64,000 nt of DNA from JAJYSO01 sp964451785. Lineage in GTDB: Bacteria; Bacteroidota; Bacteroidia; Flavobacteriales; Flavobacteriaceae. The translations under genes and the position numbers were made by a program. Below the pieces are notes generated by a model. The model ran no database searches. It was given only the letters and a program-made list of their open reading frames with translations, and was not told where the DNA came from. Position 1 is the stretch's first letter, and every line of letters starts with the position of its first letter. Below are positions 33,704-41,653 of the stretch, one piece after another. Location: the NCBI GenBank assembly GCA_964451785.1, contig CAYVJG010000001.1, positions 1 to 64,000 of the forward strand, given 5' to 3'.

Positions 33704-34093
33704 ATGAAATTACAATCTGAACAAATTATTGTCGCTAAAGATTTGCCAGCTAGTGTTGCCTTTTTGGCTAATCCTGCTCACTATGAACAATTGATGCCTG
33801 AGCGCAATGAAAAATTTGCCTTGAATGACAAAGGTGGGTTTATCTTTCAACTCAAAGGCATGCCTGAAATTAGATTAAAAGCAGGTGGAGTAACCGAAAA
33901 ACAAGTGCAATGGCACTCGGCTAGTGATAAATTTAGCTTTACACTAACTGTTGATCTAGAAGCTTGGAGTGATGAACAAACGCAAGTTCAATTTTTGTTT
34001 GATGGCGATTTTAATCCGATGATGGCAATGATGGTTAAAAAACCATTGCAGAAATTTATTGACACACTAGGTCAAAATTTGCAAAATCTATAG
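33704..34093 (+). CDS. SRPBCC family protein
   Basis: 129 residues from the ATG at 33704 (MKLQSEQII), the first start after pyrE. The sequence has the START-like pattern of an N-terminal strand, VAFLANPAHYEQLMPE helix, alternating strands and a long C-terminal helix MVKKPLQKFIDTLGQNLQNL. It probably binds a hydrophobic ligand; none is known. It is probably co-transcribed with pyrE, five bases upstream, and converges with birA, whose stop lies a single base away. Confidence 0.75.
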   Translation: MKLQSEQIIVAKDLPASVAFLANPAHYEQLMPERNEKFALNDKGGFIFQLKGMPEIRLKAGGVTEKQVQWHSASDKFSFTLTVDLEAWSDEQTQVQFLFDGDFNPMMAMMVKKPLQKFIDTLGQNLQNL

Positions 34094-34094
34094 A

Positions 34095-34826
34095 TTAATA
34101 CAAGAGTTTAACCTCCTTTAAATCAAATTCTTCAATCCGGTTTTCAAAGCTGACGCAGAGAAGACCGGTAGAAGAAATTCCTGTAATAATTCCTTTTTTT
34201 AGCTCGCCGTCAGGAAATTGAAAACTAGATACTTTGTGTTTTCTAAACAAAATTTGTTCATAGGTAGCGATGGCATCGGCTACAGGAATTTGTAAATGTT
34301 TTGATAGCACTTGTTCAAATGCTTCAGTGAGTGTATGACAGAGAGTTTCGAGGTCAAAATCTCGATTTGTTATGGTCTTTAAAGAACCTGCTTGCGGTAA
34401 ATTTTTGTAGTCAGTTTGATTGACATTTAATCCAATGCCAACTACACAGTGCTTGATTTCTTGTTGTTTTAAGATAGTTTCAATTAAGATACCACAAATC
34501 TTCTTTGACCCTGACAAAATGTCGTTGGGCCATTTGACAGCTAAATTTGGAATATTAAATTTTGAGGCTAAGCAGGTAACGAGTGTAGTGCTAATGAGGG
34601 CGTTGAGTTTGAAAGCTTCCTGTGGTTTTAAAGCGATATTTTTGAATAAAATGCTGAAAGTGAGGTTCTTGTTAGGTTCAGTGTGCCATGAGCCTTGACG
34701 TTGGCCTCGCCCTTGCATCTGGTTTTTTGCCCAAAAGCAAGTGGTTGGCATTTGCGGGTTTTCGCGATAGAGACGCTTTAGTGCTGTATTGGTAGAATCA
34801 ATGGCAAGAACTTTGATATATTGCAT
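34095..34826 (-). CDS. birA: Biotin--[acetyl-CoA-carboxylase] ligase
   Basis: 243 residues, the catalytic-only form of BirA without the N-terminal DNA-binding domain, so it is a ligase but not a biotin repressor. The BPL motifs are STNTALKRL, a GRGQRQGSWHTEPNKNLTFSI (split here: GRGQRQGSW, then EPNKNLTFSI) glycine-rich biotin-binding loop, VKWPNDI and KICGILIET. It transfers biotin to the acetyl-CoA carboxylase carrier protein. It is divergent from rsfS. Confidence 0.93.
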   Translation of the reverse strand: MQYIKVLAIDSTNTALKRLYRENPQMPTTCFWAKNQMQGRGQRQGSWHTEPNKNLTFSILFKNIALKPQEAFKLNALISTTLVTCLASKFNIPNLAVKWPNDILSGSKKICGILIETILKQQEIKHCVVGIGLNVNQTDYKNLPQAGSLKTITNRDFDLETLCHTLTEAFEQVLSKHLQIPVADAIATYEQILFRKHKVSSFQFPDGELKKGIITGISSTGLLCVSFENRIEEFDLKEVKLLY

Positions 34827-34878
34827 ATATATAAGAATATTGTTTTGTTAATGAGAAGGCTTAGAACTTTAAAAGTAA

Positions 34879-34886
34879 TAACTTTG
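34879..34886 (+). promoter_or_regulatory. Probable -7 box of rsfS-ftsH
   Basis: TAACTTTG fits TANNTTTG, 20 bases before the rsfS ATG at 34907. No TTG is found at the usual spacing. Confidence 0.5.
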
Positions 34887-34906
34887 CAAAAATCGAATAA
34901 ATTTTA

Positions 34907-35275
34907 ATGTTGGAAAATAAATTTAGCGCCGACGAGCTGATAAAATTTGCTTTAGAAGGCATAGAGAATATGAAAGGACAAGAAATTGCCCTTCTAGATT
35001 TACGTGAAATTGACGGAGCAGTCTGCGATTATTTCATTGTTTGTGAGGGGACATCTAATACGCATGTTAATGCTATAGTTGGGTCAATTCAAAAAACGGT
35101 AAGCAAGGCTTTGCATGAAAAACCATGGCATATCGAAGGGAGTGATAATGGATTTTGGGTGTTGATGGATTATGTCAATGTGGTGGTACATGTTTTTCAA
35201 AAACAGTATCGCGAATATTATGATATTGAAGGACTTTGGGGTGATGCTAAACAAATCGCCATTGAAGATAATTAA
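34907..35275 (+). CDS. rsfS: Ribosome silencing factor RsfS
   Basis: 122 residues of the Iojap/RsfS family, which binds ribosomal protein uL14 and blocks subunit joining when nutrients are scarce. Recognisable segments: ALEGIENMKGQEIALLDLREID, the VCDYFIVCEGTSNTHVNAI core, and WVLMDYVNVVVHVFQKQYREYYDIEGLW near the C-terminus (shown in part). ftsH follows after 19 bases, an arrangement frequent in flavobacteria. Confidence 0.93.
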   Translation: MLENKFSADELIKFALEGIENMKGQEIALLDLREIDGAVCDYFIVCEGTSNTHVNAIVGSIQKTVSKALHEKPWHIEGSDNGFWVLMDYVNVVVHVFQKQYREYYDIEGLWGDAKQIAIEDN

Positions 35276-35294
35276 CAATTAAAGCAAACAACAC

Positions 35295-37358
35295 ATGGCG
35301 TTAAACAAAAAAGATAATAAACCACAAGCCTCTAAAAAAGCTCCTAAACCAAATTCATATTGGATTTGGGCTGGGATTATTGTGCTTTTTTTAGCTATTG
35401 AAGTTTTTGGTGGCGGTGGATTTGGAGGACCAACTACAATTAGTCCTAAACAATTTACAGAATATCTCAAAGAAGGTGATGTGAAAAAGGTGGAAATTCT
35501 TCACCACAAAACAGCAAATGTATTTTTAACAGATGCTGCCAAAAAGTCAGAAGCACACCAGAAAAAAGAAAATAATGAATTTTTGCCTTCAGCCGGAGCT
35601 CCAGATTATACCTTTGAGTTAGGTGACCTTCAAAATTTTGAAGATAAATTTGACCAAGTTGTAAAGGCTAATAATTTAGATACTATAAAAGTTTATAAAA
35701 ATCCAACCAATATTTGGGGAGAAATTTTACCGCTTCTCATTCCTTTTGGGTTGATTTTGTTGATTTGGATTTTTATTATGCGCCGTATGAGCGGTGGGTC
35801 AGGCGGAGGTCCTGGTAGTCAGATTTTTAATATCGGTAAATCTAAAGCCAAGCTTTTTGATCAGAAAAATGATGTTAAGGTGACTTTTAAAAATGTGGCC
35901 GGATTAGAAGGGGCTAAAGAAGAAGTGCAAGAAGTTGTTGACTTCCTGAAAAACCCTGAAAAATATACTTCTTTAGGTGGTAAAATTCCTAAGGGTGTTA
36001 TGCTTGTAGGGCCTCCGGGAACCGGTAAAACCCTTTTAGCTAAGGCGGTTGCTGGTGAAGCGCATGTGCCTTTCTTCTCTTTGTCAGGATCTGACTTTGT
36101 TGAGATGTTTGTTGGGGTAGGTGCCTCTCGTGTACGCGACTTGTTTAAGCAAGCTAAAGATAAATCTCCAGCTATCATCTTTATTGATGAGATTGATGCC
36201 ATAGGACGCGCTCGTGGTAAAAATAATTTTAGTGGCTCTAATGACGAACGTGAAAATACCTTAAACCAACTCTTAACCGAGATGGACGGTTTTGGCACTA
36301 ATACCAATGTAATTGTTATTGCAGCGACAAACCGCCAAGATATTTTGGATAAAGCCTTGATGCGTGCAGGTCGATTTGACCGCCTTATCAATGTCGATTT
36401 GCCTGATGTGCGTGAACGTAAAGAGATTTTTGAGGTGCACCTTAAGCCACTTAAAAAAGTAGCTGACGAACTCGATGTAGATTTCTTAGCCAAACAAACT
36501 CCTGGTTTTTCAGGTGCTGATATTGCTAATGTCTGTAATGAAGCTGCTTTAATTGCCGCGCGTAATGGACATAAAGCCGTAGGGAAACAAGATTTCTTAG
36601 ATGCTGTTGACCGTATTATTGGTGGATTAGAAAAGAAAAATAAAATCATCACCCCTGAAGAAAAGAAAGCTATTGCTTTTCACGAAGCAGGACATGCTAC
36701 GGTTAGCTGGATGCTTGAACACGCCGCTCCTTTAGTCAAAGTAACTATTGTGCCTCGTGGACAATCTCTAGGTGCAGCTTGGTATTTGCCAGAAGAACGC
36801 ATGATTGTCCGCACTGAGCAAATGCTCGATGAAATGTGTGCAGCCATGGGCGGACGTGCCGCTGAAAAATTGATTTTTGATAAAATCTCTACAGGAGCAC
36901 TTTCAGATCTTGAAAAAGTGACTAAGCAGGCTAAAGCTATGGTGACCATTTACGGCTTGAATGATAAAATAGGTAACCTTACTTATTATGATTCTCAAGG
37001 ACAAAGTGGCTATAATTTTACTAAACCTTATAGTGAAAAAACAGCCGAGTTAATCGATGTTGAAATCTCTAAAATTATTGAAGAGCAATATCAACGCGCT
37101 ATAGCCTTACTTAAAAAACACAAAGATAAATTAACTGAGCTGGCTGAAATTTTGTTAGAACGCGAAGTTATCTTTAAAGAAGACTTAGAGAAGATTTTTG
37201 GTATGCAACCTTATCACCAACATAAAGAAACTGCTGGTGAACCTGAAGCGACTTCATCTAATCAATCTACTGTTGAGGTTGAGGGAACAGTTGAAGAGAA
37301 TGCAGACGACGATACGCAAGCAGAATCTCCTAAAACAGATTCAACCGATCAAAATTGA
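35295..37358 (+). CDS. ftsH: ATP-dependent zinc metalloprotease FtsH
   Basis: 687 residues. Two membrane helices (about 22-40 and 147-166) flank a periplasmic domain; then the AAA+ domain has Walker A GPPGTGKT (about 239-246), Walker B IIFIDEID and the SRH arginines; the protease site is HEAGH near 463-467. FtsH is a membrane-bound hexamer that degrades misfolded membrane and some soluble proteins and, in other bacteria, controls lipid A synthesis. The C-terminal about 40 residues are acidic and low complexity. It is co-transcribed with rsfS and ended by a strong terminator. Confidence 0.97.
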   Translation: MALNKKDNKPQASKKAPKPNSYWIWAGIIVLFLAIEVFGGGGFGGPTTISPKQFTEYLKEGDVKKVEILHHKTANVFLTDAAKKSEAHQKKENNEFLPSAGAPDYTFELGDLQNFEDKFDQVVKANNLDTIKVYKNPTNIWGEILPLLIPFGLILLIWIFIMRRMSGGSGGGPGSQIFNIGKSKAKLFDQKNDVKVTFKNVAGLEGAKEEVQEVVDFLKNPEKYTSLGGKIPKGVMLVGPPGTGKTLLAKAVAGEAHVPFFSLSGSDFVEMFVGVGASRVRDLFKQAKDKSPAIIFIDEIDAIGRARGKNNFSGSNDERENTLNQLLTEMDGFGTNTNVIVIAATNRQDILDKALMRAGRFDRLINVDLPDVRERKEIFEVHLKPLKKVADELDVDFLAKQTPGFSGADIANVCNEAALIAARNGHKAVGKQDFLDAVDRIIGGLEKKNKIITPEEKKAIAFHEAGHATVSWMLEHAAPLVKVTIVPRGQSLGAAWYLPEERMIVRTEQMLDEMCAAMGGRAAEKLIFDKISTGALSDLEKVTKQAKAMVTIYGLNDKIGNLTYYDSQGQSGYNFTKPYSEKTAELIDVEISKIIEEQYQRAIALLKKHKDKLTELAEILLEREVIFKEDLEKIFGMQPYHQHKETAGEPEATSSNQSTVEVEGTVEENADDDTQAESPKTDSTDQN

Positions 37359-37402
37359 GCTTAAAGTTTTTCTAAACTTATAAGTGCTTATACTTTTATT
37401 TT

Positions 37403-37445
37403 AAAAAGACCGTTTGGCAGTAGTGTCAGAAGCGGTCTTTTTAAT
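37403..37445 (+). terminator. Intrinsic terminator of rsfS-ftsH
   Basis: AAAAAGACCG (37403-37412) pairs with CGGTCTTTTT (37433-37442), 20-base loop, T-run inside the second arm. Confidence 0.82.
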
Positions 37446-37709
37446 TTATGACGATTAAATAGTTAACATTCGATGGCTAGAGATTAAAATATTCTTAATT
37501 TTATGGTTTTGTTGAGACTTCTTCTTATTTTTAGCTTAAAAGAAATTTCTTTTAAGCAGTATAAAACAATGCTTTGATAGTCAGTAGATAAGATGTAATT
37601 TGAAGTTGTTTATAAATAGAGATATGCTTCTTCTTTATATCAGATTAAAGTAAAAATGAGAAGCATGACATTGGTTTAATGTATAAGAAGATATAAGGAA
37701 AAGACGTTT
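37446..37709. other. Gene-free stretch, nothing recognised
   Basis: AT-rich sequence with several short A- and T-runs; no open frame, repeat copy or clear promoter. It must hold the promoter for the LUD-cdsA-psd run. Confidence 0.45.
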
Positions 37710-38315
37710 ATGCGTTTTCTGAAAAAGATATTTAGTAAAAAAAAGAACCCCAAAAAAGCACTTCAAGAAGAAGAACGTGGAGCTTTTATGCCGCCGCCGG
37801 ATACCCCGACGGACGATAAGTTTATTTTAAATTTTAAAGCTAATGGGGGTAAATTTTTATACTGTTTAGATCATCAAGATATTCAAAAAACATTCCAGCA
37901 AATTCTTCAAGAAAACAATTGGGATGCCCAGAGTGCCTATTATTATGATCAGAATATAAAACAGATGTTTAGAGGGTCTGATCTAGATTTTACACATGAT
38001 TTGGAAGCTACATTTTGTGTACTCTCTTGTGAATTTTTAGTTGCTAACACCGGAGCAATTTTATTGTCATCTAATCAAATTGGCGAAAAAAAACTAAGCC
38101 AATTGCCGCAAAATTGTATAGTCTTTGCCGGCACAAGCCAATTGATTGATAGCTTAGGTGAAGGTTTAAGACGCATTAAAGCTCGTAATGAAGCTTTGCC
38201 AACTAATATTTCTACGATTAAAAATTTTATTTGCAATTCGGAAGACGAAGATGACTTTATGAGTTATGGAAGTACATCAAAAAACTTATATTTGCTGCTT
38301 TTAGAAGATCTCTAG
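37710..38315 (+). CDS. LUD domain protein (lactate-utilisation-like)
   Basis: 201 residues. A very basic N-terminus (MRFLKKIFSKKKNPKKAL) precedes the LUD-type domain at about 45-200, with VLSCEFLVANTGAILLSSNQIGEKKLSQLPQ (visible in part) and the segment ISTIKNFICNSEDED. LutC-like proteins take part in lactate or formate oxidation, but the partner iron-sulfur genes lutA and lutB are absent, so the role is uncertain. It sits between ftsH and cdsA, the same place as in other flavobacteria as far as I recall. Confidence 0.75.
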   Translation: MRFLKKIFSKKKNPKKALQEEERGAFMPPPDTPTDDKFILNFKANGGKFLYCLDHQDIQKTFQQILQENNWDAQSAYYYDQNIKQMFRGSDLDFTHDLEATFCVLSCEFLVANTGAILLSSNQIGEKKLSQLPQNCIVFAGTSQLIDSLGEGLRRIKARNEALPTNISTIKNFICNSEDEDDFMSYGSTSKNLYLLLLEDL

Positions 38316-38383
38316 TCTGACAAAACTAGTTTCTACTGTTTTCTTAACTTTATTCAATAGACTAAGAGATAAACCACATTATT

Positions 38384-39199
38384 ATGAGTGAAGCTTTTAC
38401 GAGGATTTTATCAGGGGCAATTTATGCCTTACTACTCCTTTTGGCTATTTTTGTTTCAGAATATACCTTTGTTGCTTTGGTGTTTTTGTTTGGCGTAGTC
38501 TTACTTTTTGAACTCCAAAAACTACTTGATATCCGCTCATATTTGGTTTACGTTCTGTTAGTAGCTTTTATGGGGTTTTATAGCTTTTGGCACATTAAAG
38601 GTTACGATTTTACCGCGCATATTTTAATGATAGTAACCCTTGTTGTTGATATCTTGTTGATAAGAGACTTAGTAATTATTCGTAAAATACCTCTTTTTGA
38701 AGCACGTAAATACCTCATTATGGTATTTTATCTGATTTCATCTTTGGTCTTTTTGACTTTAATTCCTTATCAAAACCCTACAGGTGACTATAATCCGGAT
38801 ATTTTAATTAGTATCTTTGTGTTGATATGGGTCAATGATTCCTTTGCTTATTTATTAGGTAAATCATTTGGTAAACGTAAATTGTTTGAACGCATCTCTC
38901 CTAATAAAACCATTGAAGGATTTGTAGGTGGAGCGCTTGTTACAATTCTTGTCAGCTGTTTGATTTGCCATTACACACAAATTTTTGATTATAAGATTTG
39001 GATAGGTATCGCTTTGATTGCTAGTATTTTTGGTACCTTTGGAGACTTAATCCAATCTAAACTCAAACGCCAAGCGGGCGTAAAAGATAGCGGTCGAATC
39101 ATGCCCGGACACGGAGGCTTATTTGATCGTTTAGATAGTATTTTATTTGCTGGAACGTTTATTTATTCATTTTTAGTGATTGTTAATCATGTTTCATAA
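38384..39199 (+). CDS. cdsA: Phosphatidate cytidylyltransferase
   Basis: CdsA makes CDP-diacylglycerol, precursor of all phospholipids, at the inner membrane. 271 residues with about seven membrane helices and the C-terminal family signature FGDLIQSKLKRQAGVKDSG ... MPGHGGLFDRLDS, which binds CTP and magnesium. The next gene, psd, starts within its last codons (11-base overlap), so the two are surely translated together and provide successive steps of phosphatidylethanolamine synthesis, apart from the missing phosphatidylserine synthase. Confidence 0.95.
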   Translation: MSEAFTRILSGAIYALLLLLAIFVSEYTFVALVFLFGVVLLFELQKLLDIRSYLVYVLLVAFMGFYSFWHIKGYDFTAHILMIVTLVVDILLIRDLVIIRKIPLFEARKYLIMVFYLISSLVFLTLIPYQNPTGDYNPDILISIFVLIWVNDSFAYLLGKSFGKRKLFERISPNKTIEGFVGGALVTILVSCLICHYTQIFDYKIWIGIALIASIFGTFGDLIQSKLKRQAGVKDSGRIMPGHGGLFDRLDSILFAGTFIYSFLVIVNHVS

Positions 39200-39842
39200 A
39201 GAAGGATTTAAAATTATAGTTTTTACCTTACTAATTTGTGGGTTAATTAGTGGATGTGTCTTTTATTTTGTGTCAATCCCCTGGGTAGAATGGTCAGTGC
39301 TTGCACTTGCGCTTATTCTGTTTGTGTTGATTCTTCAATTTTTTAGAAACCCTACCAGAACGGGCCAACGAGCCGATGATATTGTCTTATCTCCAGTAGA
39401 TGGCAAAGTAGTAGTGATTGAAGAGGTTTATGAACCTGAATTCTTTAAGGATAAACGCATTCAAGTGTCTGTATTTATGTCGCCACTTAATGTTCATGTT
39501 ACTCGTCACCCTGTGGGTGGAGAAGTGGTATATAGCAAATATCACCCGGGAAAATATCTCGTAGCTTGGCACCCAAAATCGAGTGAACTCAACGAGCGTA
39601 CAACCGTTGTAGTCAAAAATAAAAAAATTGGTAATGTGCTGTATCGTCAAATAGCAGGAGCCATGGCAAGGCGTATTGTAAATTATGCTAAGGAAGGCGA
39701 GCTTGTTACGCAAGGAGCCGATAGTGGGTTTATTAAATTTGGCTCGCGTGTAGATGTTTTCTTACCTTTAGGAACTCCTATAGAAGTAACGTTAAATGAG
39801 CATGTTCGTGGGGGCGAAACGCTAATAGCTAAACAAATATGA
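39189..39842 (+). CDS. psd: Phosphatidylserine decarboxylase (short type)
   Basis: 217 residues from ATG 39189 (MFHKEGFK), chosen over 39180 because the N-terminus then matches relatives. Two hydrophobic helices anchor it to the membrane (about 10-50). The decarboxylase core has SPVDGKVV, VFMSPLNVHVTRHPV and the C-terminal self-cleavage motif FGSRVDVFLP, where the serine becomes the pyruvoyl group. It makes phosphatidylethanolamine. It overlaps cdsA by 11 bases, and its stop adjoins the ATG of the acyl-CoA-binding protein gene (ATGAAATGA region), so the three are coupled. Confidence 0.93.
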   Translation: MFHKEGFKIIVFTLLICGLISGCVFYFVSIPWVEWSVLALALILFVLILQFFRNPTRTGQRADDIVLSPVDGKVVVIEEVYEPEFFKDKRIQVSVFMSPLNVHVTRHPVGGEVVYSKYHPGKYLVAWHPKSSELNERTTVVVKNKKIGNVLYRQIAGAMARRIVNYAKEGELVTQGADSGFIKFGSRVDVFLPLGTPIEVTLNEHVRGGETLIAKQI

Positions 39843-39843
39843 A

Positions 39844-40131
39844 ATGACAACCGCAGAACAACTTAAACTTGACCAAGAATTTGAAAAGGCTGTAGAACGC
39901 GCCACAAAAACTGACAGGCGCTTTCCTCCCGATACCAGACTTTATTTTTACGCCTATTACAAACGCGCTAATGGTAACCACTCTGATCGTCGTGATATAG
40001 AGGATATAGAAGGAGGCGCGCTGATTAATGCCTTTAAAATGAATGCTATTTTTCAGGCCAAAAACTTAACCGTTAATGAAGCCAAACGCCGTTATGTTGA
40101 GTTAGTGAACAAATGTATCCCTAATAAATAA
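39844..40131 (+). CDS. Acyl-CoA-binding protein
   Basis: 95 residues, the size of a single acyl-CoA-binding domain. The four-helix pattern starts LDQEFEKAVERATKTDRRF and has the motif RLYFYAYYKRANG for the acyl-CoA phosphate and fatty chain, ending ANEAKRRYVELVNKC-like (here VNEAKRRYVELVNKC). Such proteins are common in eukaryotes and found in only some bacteria. It should bind and buffer long-chain acyl-CoA in the cytoplasm. It starts two bases after psd, so it belongs to the lipid run. Confidence 0.9.
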   Translation: MTTAEQLKLDQEFEKAVERATKTDRRFPPDTRLYFYAYYKRANGNHSDRRDIEDIEGGALINAFKMNAIFQAKNLTVNEAKRRYVELVNKCIPNK

Positions 40132-40203
40132 TTAAGAAATCCAATATTCAGGGCTCGTATATCTAAATTTTATGTAAATTTCTACATCATTTAAAATTTA
40201 GAT

Positions 40204-41148
40204 ATGCGAGCCTTAGTTATTTCAGGAGGAGGAAGTAAAGGTGCTTATGCCGGAGGTGTGGCAGAACATCTCATGCGTGTCCAAAATCGAAAATACGACC
40301 TGTTTTTAGGTACCTCCACCGGAAGCCTGCTACTCACTCATTTAGCAGTCAATAAGATTGATACCCTCTATGAGTTGTATACCAATGTTAATCAAAAGAG
40401 CATATTTAGCACTAACCCTTTCGCTATTCGCCATAAAGGAAAACGTGAATATGTTACCATCAATTATTTTAACTTGCTTCTACAGTTTTTAAAACGCCGA
40501 CGAACCTTTGGCGAAAGTGAAAATTTACGCAAATTAATTGGTCGCAATATTACTGAAGACGACTTCAATGGAGCGCGCGAAGCAACTAAGGACCTCGTAG
40601 TAACGGTGTCTAACTTAACCAAAGGAACTGTTGAATATAAATCTATTAACGAGTACACTTACCAAGAGTTTTGTGATTGGATTTGGATGTCTTGTAACTA
40701 TGTTCCTTTTATGTCGCTTGTCAAGCGGGATGGTTATGAATATGGTGATGGCGGTTTTGGATGCATTGTCCCCATTCGCGAGGCTATACGCCGTGGCGCC
40801 ACAAGTATTGATGTCATCATCTTAAAAGTTGACAATATGGAACGCGGGCAGACTCTAGGCAAAAACCCATTCTCTTTGATGATTAATTTGTTTAGGTTTA
40901 TGCTCGATCAGGTGGAATATGGCAATGTCATAGAAGGCGATTTAGCTGCTCAGCTTAAAGATGTAAAACTCAATCTCTACTATACCCCGAGTAAACTCAC
41001 CGAAAACTCACTGATTTTTGATAAAAAATTGATGCGTGATTGGTGGCAGCAAGGTTTTGATTATGCCGCTGAAAAGGCCTTGGAAAAAGAGGATGTTACG
41101 CTTATGCATAAATGGATAGATTTTTTAAAAAATCACAAACTTTTTTAA
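40204..41148 (+). CDS. Patatin-like phospholipase
   Basis: 314 residues. The oxyanion loop SGGGSKGAYAGG (7-18), nucleophile elbow GTSTG with S38, and the DGG motif with D182 form the Ser-Asp dyad of patatins. No signal peptide, membrane segment or outer-membrane barrel is present, so it should be cytoplasmic or peripherally membrane-bound, acting on phospholipids or lysophospholipids. It follows the acyl-CoA-binding gene after 72 bases and precedes a broken lipoprotein gene by 12 bases, so all may be one transcript. Confidence 0.93.
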   Translation: MRALVISGGGSKGAYAGGVAEHLMRVQNRKYDLFLGTSTGSLLLTHLAVNKIDTLYELYTNVNQKSIFSTNPFAIRHKGKREYVTINYFNLLLQFLKRRRTFGESENLRKLIGRNITEDDFNGAREATKDLVVTVSNLTKGTVEYKSINEYTYQEFCDWIWMSCNYVPFMSLVKRDGYEYGDGGFGCIVPIREAIRRGATSIDVIILKVDNMERGQTLGKNPFSLMINLFRFMLDQVEYGNVIEGDLAAQLKDVKLNLYYTPSKLTENSLIFDKKLMRDWWQQGFDYAAEKALEKEDVTLMHKWIDFLKNHKLF

Positions 41149-41160
41149 ACCTGTACTACA

Positions 41161-41587
41161 ATGGAGCTGAATAAAACAATTCTGAAGAAGTTTTTAAATG
41201 GAAACACGTTTTGTAGAACTCTTGTAGCACTCTCTCTCCTAGCTGTTATAACGAGTTGTCACACTTCAAAAAATAGCTTTAAACAACCCGATTTAACTTC
41301 AGCTGATCTGAATTCTGATGTCGCTGTAGCACGTAGTTTTGAAGAAAATAAAGCCTTACTGAAACGCTATAAGCAAAGTGAACAAGTGCAGCGAGCAACC
41401 AAGGTGTTGTACAAAAACAAATTGTACAGTTTAAAACAATTCAAAGCGAAAATAGGCTTTGGGATTTAAAACAACTCAAAGTTTTAAAAGATTCGCCTGC
41501 CATTGCCGCTTATCATTTTTCCAAAAATATAAAGGTACTTATACTGGCAAAGTGATAAAATTTAAGGCTAACTTTTATAGTGTTTAA
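41161..41587 (+). pseudogene. Small lipoprotein gene broken by two single-base losses
   Basis: The intact frame runs 41161-41469 (102 residues) with a lipoprotein signal AVITSCH. Downstream coding-like sequence continues in two other frames: TIQSENRLWDLKQLKVLKD and SPAIAAYHFSK in frame 3, then KYKGTYTGKVIKFKANFYSV, ending at the TAA at 41585. Putting back one A in the run at 41433-41436 and one in the run at 41523-41527 restores one open frame of about 142 residues ending in GTYTGKVIKFKANFYSV. I infer a degraded gene; sequencing errors in the A-runs are the alternative. No family assigned. Confidence 0.6.
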
Positions 41588-41653
41588 AAAAATGTAAATA
41601 AATTGCAGCTTTGTTTATATTTAAAGCTAAATTTTTTAATCACTTTTAAAGAT

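Noticed and set aside
35861..36652. 263-residue open frame antisense to ftsH
   Set aside because: It mirrors the ftsH frame, is rich in serine and lysine as expected of an antisense shadow, and shows no motif.
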